NCBI GenBank assembly: GCA_028673005.1
Contig: CM054120.1
Span: 62,680,057 to 62,744,056, forward strand
Source of the DNA: Tanypteryx hageni
Lineage: Eukaryota; Arthropoda; Insecta; Odonata; Petaluridae
Length of the DNA: 64,000 nt
Direction of reading: 5' to 3'
Shown: in pieces, positions 1 to 64,000 of the stretch
How positions within the stretch are numbered: position 1 is the first letter of the stretch
How the letters are laid out: every line of letters begins with the position of its first letter
Notes under the pieces: generated by a model
The model's database searches: none
What the model was told of the DNA's origin: nothing
What the model saw: only the letters and a program-made list of their open reading frames with translations
Translations under genes and position numbers: made by a program

Positions 1-86
1 GAGTGAATATTTTCAGTTTCTTGTGATTGTCACAATTCTGTATGAGTGAATATTTTCAGTTTCTTGTGATTGTCACAATTCTGTAT
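1..86. repeat. Direct tandem duplication, two 43-bp units
   Basis: The sequence starting GAGTGAATATTTTCAG at position 1 is repeated exactly from 44, giving a period of 43. Each unit contains the small palindrome TTGTGATTGTCACAA. More units may lie left of the window edge. Confidence 0.9.
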
Positions 87-105
87 GTTTGGATATCGTT
101 TAAAA

Positions 106-215
106 CAGTTGTGCCCAACCATTTCAACATGGCGGGCCGCATCGGTGGTTGCGAATCCTTCGGCGGGCCGCATTGGAGGTTGCCAATTCTTCGGCAGGTC
201 AGATAAGAAATTAAA
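106..215. mobile_element. hAT-like terminal fragment
   Basis: CAGTTGTGCCCAACCATTT followed by two CGGGCCGCAT blocks resembles the CAG-start, GGGCCGC-rich ends of nonautonomous hAT elements. No matching right end or TSD was found, so this is a weak call. Confidence 0.35.
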
Positions 216-1068
216 TCGGAAGTTACCTATTATATAAAAAATTTTCAAGTACGTTTTTTTATATTTTGGTGATGATTTAACTAAAATTAGTGATATGGCC
301 GAGTTTATGATTACACGAAAAGTGAAAAAACACGAGAAAAGACGAATGTCATCAACTTACGATTATAAAATTTTGTACCGTTTCACCGAAGAAAATGTCG
401 AGCATATTTCAAATCTGTTTGTAAGACAAAATTAAGAGAAATTATTTGTTAAGTTAAAGTAGATTAAATTAATTAAAATTTTTAAATATTACCAAAAATT
501 TAAGATGGAACTATGAAATTCAAATATGATAATCAGCTATCACTTTTTTTAAATATAAGAATAACAACGAGGGAAGAATTCCAAAGCAACTTACGTAAGA
601 CGCGTTTTCTTTAAAAATATAAGAAACGTTTATGTAAAATAATTACTTTCTACTTTAACATTCCTTCTACAAGCTTATGATAATTAAACAAAGACGCTAA
701 CATTTCGAGTGCAAGGCAAGAAAAGGTAATCCTGAAAATGGAGGTAATCTATCTTCAATATTTCTTGAGATGTAAGAGTTAAAGTCTGTTTGATGGATAG
801 GTTAAATATGTTGATTTACTATTCAGTTCTGAGCAAATTCTTAAAACAAAATCAAAAGCAAACTTTCATTTATTCAAAATGAAGCAAATCTTTTTACCAT
901 TTGCTTATGCTTATAGAAATTGCTTTTCCTTTCACCCTTTAAGCATTTGCACATTTTTTATTCATTCGGCCAAATTTTATACATTTAAAAATACTGGAAT
1001 GATTTGTTCTATCAAGTAAACATGTTATATGATAGGCTGATAAAGTTTTAATTAGTTCTGGTCTTAAT

Positions 1069-1267
1069 CAGCGTTCCTCAACCTCCGGTCCGGTGACCGC
1101 TTCCGATCCGCGGCCCAATAATATCTGGTCCGCAATATTCCATTTTCTCATAAAAAGTTTTATAATGGACTACGCTGATTAATGATAGGCTTGTGTTTTC
1201 AGTTGTCATTGTGTAAAATTATCAAATAATTTGTGGTTAAAAACTGCTTTTACCGGTCCTTGGTGGA
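1069..1267. mobile_element. hAT-like short relic
   Basis: CAGCGTTCCTCAACCTCCGG near 1069, with GATCCGCGGCCC, resembles the classic hAT end. CCGGTCCTTGGTGG near 1248 looks like a decayed opposite end. Without a TSD the borders are approximate. Confidence 0.4.
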
Positions 1268-58733
<57,466 letters not shown>

Positions 58734-59677
58734 CCAATATGAAATAATTTTGACAAACTCTTAATCTGTACTTAGGTGCATGATGCTCATCTGTGGAATG
58801 AGGACTGCCCTCTTTGGTCATGTGTATGAATGTCTTATGTATATAATTTCCTGACTCATCTCATTGGTTATCTCCGAATATAACTCAGGATGTGAATTTC
58901 CGAATTTATAATTGGAATTTCTGTACAATACATAGGTAAAGGGGTTTACACAGTATTATAAAGATGAATCGGTAAGACAAATTGAATGTCTCTGTTGAGG
59001 AAATGCTTGACTTGACTAGTATGTTTGTGTTTATCTGCCAGAAGTTTTTTCTTGGTTAATTACCACCCCTCGTTGAAGATGGACAGGAACTATCATTCCA
59101 TTGAATGTGCCTGAATTTTGTACCAGGAGCATATAGGTGCTGCACCAAGGTCTGCAGTGTTTGTCCTTTTTGCAGCTTATTGTATGATAATAAGTTGATT
59201 TATAACTTCAGGATTAAAGTACAAGCTTAATTGATTGTTTACATCTCGTGCAATACCCTGATTTATTACCACTGCCCAGCACAAAAGCCAAAGATTTCAG
59301 CTCTCATCATTGTGGTATCCTGGGTAATGTAAATTTGTAGAATTCATTGAGCTCATTAATGTCATTACATGAAGTTAAACTGTCATAAACACTTGAACTG
59401 CTTTGTTAGTAGAATATCTTTACGAAGTCTTTCAAATGTGGGAATCCATATTCAAGATGGAGGTTTTTATTTGTCAGATGTTGACAACTTTTCATTTATA
59501 GAGAATTATTGTTCATAACATACATTGCTAAAAGGTTCCAAAACAATGTGATTTTATCTTTTAATTGTGAATGCTTTTGCTGTTAAACCATTGTAGAATT
59601 TAATGCATGAGATAGTGTGCTGATAAGAAATCTCTTTAAACAAAGAAAATCTTTGAAGAAGAAAGCAATTCATCTTG

Positions 59678-59954
59678 TGTATGGTTTTAATACTTGATTC
59701 TGTCTATGGATTCATTTATACCAGAAACAAATTGATTATTTTTTTGCGTATGGTTTTAATACTTTATTCTGTCTATGGATTCATTTATACCAGAAACAAA
59801 TTGATTATTTTTTTGCGTATGGTTTTAATACTTTATTCTGTCTATGGATTCATTTATACCAGAAACAAATTGATTATTTTTTTGCATATGGTTTTAATAC
59901 TTTATTCTGTCTTTGGATTCATTTATACCAGAAACAAATTGATTATTTTTTTGC
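59678..59954 (+). repeat. Tandem repeat, four copies of a 69-bp unit
   Basis: The unit starting GTATGGTTTTAATACTT repeats with starts of its ATGG at 59681, 59750, 59819 and 59888, so the period is exactly 69 bp. Copies differ by only a few bases (for example TTGATTC against TTTATTC in copy 1, CTTTGG against CTATGG in copy 4). Because 69 is divisible by three, one frame stays open through the array, which makes a false repeat-protein ORF. It lies in the probable 3' UTR. Confidence 0.95.
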
Positions 59955-61396
59955 TAGTAGTGTGCTAAAATTCATCAAAATTAAGAGTTTGACAACGAAG
60001 TAGAGGTAATGAAAAATGTAGACTGGGAAGTTATCTATTGTCACACCACACCATGAAGGTTTTTGTTTGGTTCTCTGAACATTTTTGTGGAATTTTAAGC
60101 TGTAAATACAAAAATGAGCAGGATATCTTCCAATTTTATCTGAGCTATGAACATAATGAAAATAGGTGTAAATATGTATGATAATGCCATTAATTATATA
60201 TTCCGGTGAGGTAAAGGGATAATTCATTTCACCACATAGAATCAGGCCATTCATTGATGAGAAAAGGGTATTTTCTCATTATTGATATGATTAAATAGAT
60301 TATTTTTATAATCTCAACAGTGCTAAGTAAACCATCAACATTGTGCCCATCATCGAAAACTTATTAGTCATTCTTAAGAAAAAATTAGTTTACAACTACT
60401 TTAAATAATTGGTATATTTGTCCTTAAGCCTATTTCATGGAGTGGAAGAATTTTTTTACCCAATCAAAATCAAAATTCAGTTCAGTTGTGTAAGATGAGT
60501 AGAATTAAGAAGCTTTTGTCTGCTTCATTGGATTAAGCACCAGACCTTGCTTATTAGGTTTTAACTTGGATGTGACGCACTTGTTGTAATACAAGGTATA
60601 TTTTAGGTAATGGAATTCAAAAAATCGCCAAAACTTGGGTTGGTCGTTTCAATTTTTAAAAATCATATGTCCAAGTTTGTTAACTATATACATCGTTGTG
60701 TTTTAAGAAATTCTATTGCTATCTCTTAAGATATCATGATGATTGGTTACTTCAATAATGGGCAAAGGTGGTGAGATTAAAAATCTTGACACCATTCTAA
60801 TTTACATAATGTAATTTATGTGGAATTTGAAGATGTAAGACAATGGCATTTAATGATCAATGTAATGGTAAAATGTTTTATTTGCCATTGGTCTGCTCAA
60901 GTGTGAATAGTTTATCAATTACCTTTGCCTAGTTACAGCTTTGATTGTGTAACCATTAATGGAATTGTAAATTTTGATATTGTTATTTTACCATGTCACA
61001 TTTAAATAAAAGTTATAAATGTTACAGATCATTGAAAATATAATGAAAAACTCATTGTGCTCATTATGACAATTAGAAAATTTGTAAATTTACGGTAGTT
61101 GAAAGCCATTGTTACATATCCATTATTTTCATGTTAGTCGGGGTATTAAATTTCATTGAAATTGAGACTACCCTAGGCTAATGGTGTGAGTGCACTTACA
61201 AGTGTCAGTTGCAGAAGTTTAAAAGTGGTTGAAATAAGCAATCGTTTATGGTTGTAATGATATGATCATGGAGACTGATAGAGGTTAAAGGTTCCAAGGA
61301 AGCCTCATACAGTAGCAAAAGGCCTTGAACTGGCCATAATTTGTTATCTGATTTTGAAAACTCCTTTTCAAGCATTGTATACCGTTATATATGACT

Positions 61397-61402
61397 AATA
61401 AA
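61397..61402 (+). promoter_or_regulatory. Candidate poly(A) signal
   Basis: AATAAA followed within 20 bases by GTTGTTGACTTTT and CTGTTTGT, a plausible downstream element. An earlier AATAAA at 61005-61010 is an alternative. Both are inferred from motif and position only. Confidence 0.4.
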
Positions 61403-63287
61403 GTTGTTGACTTTTCATTTCTCACTGTTTGTAAATAATTGTACAATTATAGTCTGTGTCTTGTTCCTTCATATTTGAAGTGTACATGGGAATTTCATGA
61501 CACTACATGTGAGCAAGTATTTTTAAAATTCCATAACATTATTTCTCATAAATTTTTCTTGAATATTTAACCTTTAACAGCCATGTGGTTCCGAAATGGA
61601 CCACAAAATGTATTTACGAATGACCGTACAGTACCTTTAGGGACCACTAAGACTTTGTTTCCAGCCAGATTAGTTCAGCTTTGAACGATATAATAAGAGA
61701 AATTTTTAGGAGGCTCTTGGATTATTGCAGGCATCCCTTGTTATAGTGCACTTCACTTAGTGCGGTTTCGTTATAGTGCTCTCGCTAAGTCCTGAATCAT
61801 TGACACATTGTTTTGTTTATATATTGCAAGCACATAACTTTTTCACAACATTTATTATGCCTAATTAGTATTTGTAGGTAAGTCACGATTAAGTTAAACA
61901 AAATTAAACTTTCAAATTAACAAAAAATGTAATCTCTTGTATTGATTTTTGGTGCCATTCTTATGGCAGCTAATCTACGTTAGATTTTGTCAATATCAGT
62001 CATAATTAAACTTACTTATCTGATTTCCCTGTGACAAATTACATTCATTTTTTCTTTTCTGTACATTCTACATGTAGTGCTTACTATCTTCTCCATTTAC
62101 TTCAACTTGGTTATGAATTATATGGCAATAATATCCTTGCACAAAAAGGATTTTCATTTAGGGTCATTCTGATGCATGGTCATGTCTAAAAATATATTAC
62201 ATAGTCGTACATGTAAATGCGTTTGGGTGGTAGCACTGAAGATGCAACTAGTTCAATCTGCAAGTTGGCCACTCTTCCTTAATTAGCAAGAAAAATCCCT
62301 GCGAGAAACAAACGTAAACTCCCTTCAGCCTCATTTATTCTTCTGTCTGATGTATTATTCACATGATTACTGTGTCAGTGGAGTTATTTTCTATTTTTTT
62401 GAACCATCATATTATTTGTAATGAATCAAAATCGTGAAAATACATGTGCTAAGTATGTTTCAGAAAATACACAAAGAGAAACTTTGTCACTTTCAATGAA
62501 ACAAAGTAATTTGATGACTTGAAGATGGAGAATGGTAAGTTGATGTTTGCTAAACCTTGTACTCGGGATTGACGATGAGATTGATTTTTAAAAATAAAGA
62601 CAAAATTTATGCATGTGGAAAGATTGCAACTACTTTGAATGCTATGAAATTAAACAGGACTAAGCTTTCTATTATGATTGAGATGGAAAGGCTCCTTAAG
62701 ATTTTTATTGAAGAAAATATTCACCACAGCATACTTTTGAGCTCAGCTCTAATACAAGAAAAAGCTGTTATCCTGTAAGAAGAAAATTATGCCCGGGGTA
62801 TCAAATGCTATGTTGTTCACTGCAAGAAAGGGACGCTTTGAGAGATTTTTGCCAACCTTCATAACATTGCTCTTCAGGGTGAGCCTAATGCTGATGAAGG
62901 AGCTTTGAGTTTTAAAAGTAAGATTATTGGGATTGCAGAAGGAGGCTATGCATCTAAACAACTGTTTAACCTCAATGAGACAGGTTTATATTAGAAGAAG
63001 ATGCCTAATAGGACTTGAATTTCTAAGGATGAGAAATTGATGCATGACCATTATACGAGAGGCAATTGATAACATCTAGAGTGCTTGGGATGAGGTTAAA
63101 CCTAAAACCATGAATGGGATATGGAGAAAGCTTTGGAAAGACTTAAGGATTTTAAAGGATTTGAAATACCAGTTGTAACAATTCTGGAAAACACTATTGA
63201 GCTTGATGGAATGAAATGATCATAAGATCCTTAGCAGACAGGCATTAGCTGTAAAGTTGGGAATGATTTTGAAACAAGAAAAATTTC

Positions 63288-63359
63288 TGCTATCTCCGGG
63301 AATCAAACTCAGGTCTTCCACTTGCTGGGTGGATATTCTACCACTGAATTACCGTAATT
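63288..63359 (-). repeat. tRNA-like segment, reverse copy
   Basis: The reverse complement reads TTCAGTGGTAGAATATCCAC, then CCAGCAAGTGGAAGACC and TGAGTTTGATTCCCG, aligned with the copy at 44019-44090. The anticodon position reads AGC and the acceptor stem does not pair well. Not a functional tRNA gene. Confidence 0.75.
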
Positions 63360-63638
63360 GATAATTTTTCCCATTTCTGAATGCTGGTGCTTTTCTTAGT
63401 TGGGTCCAGGCTAGCCAAGGTAGTATCAACCAGCCCCAATGGATGTCCTCAAAAAGATACATCAAAGAAAACTGCTCCCTCTCAAATGGTGAGATTGCCA
63501 AGCTAGAAATTTCTAGCTTATAGGGAAAGGTTTTCTTCGAAATATCTTGGAGGACATCCATTGGGGCTGGTTGATACTAGCTTGGCTAGACTGAACCCAA
63601 CTAAGAAAAATACCTGCGTTCAGAAACAAAAAATTATC

Positions 63639-63710
63639 TGCTATGGTGGTTCGGTGGTAGAATATCTTCCTGGTAAGTGGAAGACTCGGGTTTGATCCAT
63701 GGTCATAGCA
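63639..63710 (+). repeat. tRNA-like segment, forward copy
   Basis: TGCTATGGTGGTTCGGTGGT, then AGAATATCTTCCTGGTAAGT and TCATAGCA; aligned with 44019-44090. The anticodon position reads GGT and the B box is altered (GGTTTGATCC). The acceptor stem pairs perfectly (TGCTATG with CATAGCA apart from the first C). A diverged repeat copy. Confidence 0.75.
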
Positions 63711-64000
63711 GAATTTTTTCTCATTTAAAAATTATCCCCGCTATTAAGCTTGGCAAATTAATAGGCTTTGATGAACTTCAGACTCTAGACATTCAGGAGC
63801 TTATGGACAGTTTAAGGTTAGAACTGACCAATGAGGAACTTTGAGAAATAGAACAGGAGAGAGCTGTTGAGAAAGCGGAAGATGATGAGAATGATGAATC
63901 TGCCAGATTCTTAACAACTAAAGTCATCGCTGAGGCTTTGCAACATCTTGAAAGTTTTTTTCTTATTTCTGTAACAATGACCCAAACATGGATAGAAGCT

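Larger units (their letters stand above)
58734..61402 (+). other. Probable 3' UTR of Magi
   Basis: AT-rich sequence after the stop codon with no further exon that I can support. AATAAA motifs at 61005-61010 and 61397-61402 are possible poly(A) signals; the second is followed by a GT-rich stretch. The region contains a four-unit 69-bp tandem repeat. The UTR end cannot be fixed without transcript reads. Confidence 0.5.
63240..63735. mobile_element. Palindromic element flanked by two tRNA-like heads
   Basis: A reverse tRNA-like segment (63288-63359), an arm containing CTTAGTTGGGTCCAGGCTAG, a centre near 63500-63505, an inverted arm ending CTAGACTGAACCCAACTAAG and a forward tRNA-like segment (63639-63710) form one large inverted repeat. 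The GTAAAGTTGGGAATGATTTT tail left of it also occurs in the spacer of the palindrome at 43778-43863. It interrupts a Tigger transposase relic. I know no family name for it. Confidence 0.8.
62540..63960 (+). pseudogene. Tigger transposase relic, interrupted
   Basis: Near 62965 a frame reads LFNLNETG followed by stop and KKMPNRT, matching VFNxDETGLxWKxMPxRT with the catalytic Asp changed to Asn. Near 63090, AWDEVKPKTMNGIWRKLW corresponds to the C-terminal WxxVxxxTLNGxWKKLWP block, so the middle, with the other catalytic residues, has been deleted. After the palindrome insertion the tail resumes (LGKLIGFDELQ, DIQELMDSLRLELTNEEL). Many stops; dead. Confidence 0.82.
61728..64000 (+). mobile_element. 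Tigger relic running off the window
   Basis: CAGGCATCCCTTGTTATAGT at 61728 with further TTATAGTGCTCTCGCTAAG is a typical Tigger end. Transposase pieces follow at 62540-63190 and 63730-63960, separated by the palindromic element at 63240-63715. The right end lies beyond the window. Confidence 0.8.

Noticed and set aside
59675..59968. 97-codon repetitive protein
   Set aside because: The open frame exists only because the 69-bp repeat unit is a multiple of three; it lies in the 3' UTR and shows no similarity to a protein.

Overview
The window is AT-rich, intron-rich animal DNA. Its only gene I can recognise is a large part of a MAGI-family scaffold gene (membrane-associated guanylate kinase with inverted domain order) on the + strand, from about 3009 to 58733. 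I call the organism an arthropod-like invertebrate from the mix of mariner, Tigger/pogo, hAT and piggyBac relics and the intron style. That is inference and I cannot name a species. Drosophila Magi, as I recall it, lacks the guanylate-kinase part kept here, which would argue against a fly.

Gene layout: 17 exons can be placed by AG/GT borders, a continuous reading frame and protein similarity recalled from the family. They encode, in order, most of the guanylate-kinase-like region, a basic linker, WW1, WW2, a long low-complexity candidate cassette exon, PDZ1, PDZ2 with a very long disordered linker, PDZ3, PDZ4, a 35-bp micro-exon, PDZ5 and a short Ser/Pro/Gly tail ending in a stop at 58731-58733. 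Exon lengths plus one carried base add up to 4887, a multiple of three, giving 1628 codons plus stop. The first exons (PDZ0 and the start of the guanylate-kinase region) lie upstream of the window. The 3' UTR probably runs to poly(A) signals near 61005 or 61397 and contains four nearly identical 69-bp tandem units.

Intron content: nearly all other recognisable structure is dead transposable elements, many with clear terminal inverted repeats (TIRs) and target-site duplications (TSDs). The intron between PDZ1 exons is largely one hAT element (18833-22620) carrying two further insertions. The 22.9-kb intron before PDZ5 (34009-56871) is a transposon graveyard. It holds a pogo-like element split by a mariner, a Tigger relic filled with hAT, piggyBac and tRNA-headed palindromic elements, a nearly intact Tigger with a few frameshifts, a jerky-like relic, a mariner-superfamily relic and a second copy of the pogo-like element. 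Past the gene, from 61728 to the window end, lies another Tigger relic interrupted by a second tRNA-headed palindromic element.

Most unusual items: the two large palindromes flanked by tRNA-like segments (43673-44090 and 63240-63715), the symmetrical phase 1-1 cassette exon at 16965-17648, and the layered insertions. I found no CRISPR array, no prokaryotic operon and no functional RNA gene.
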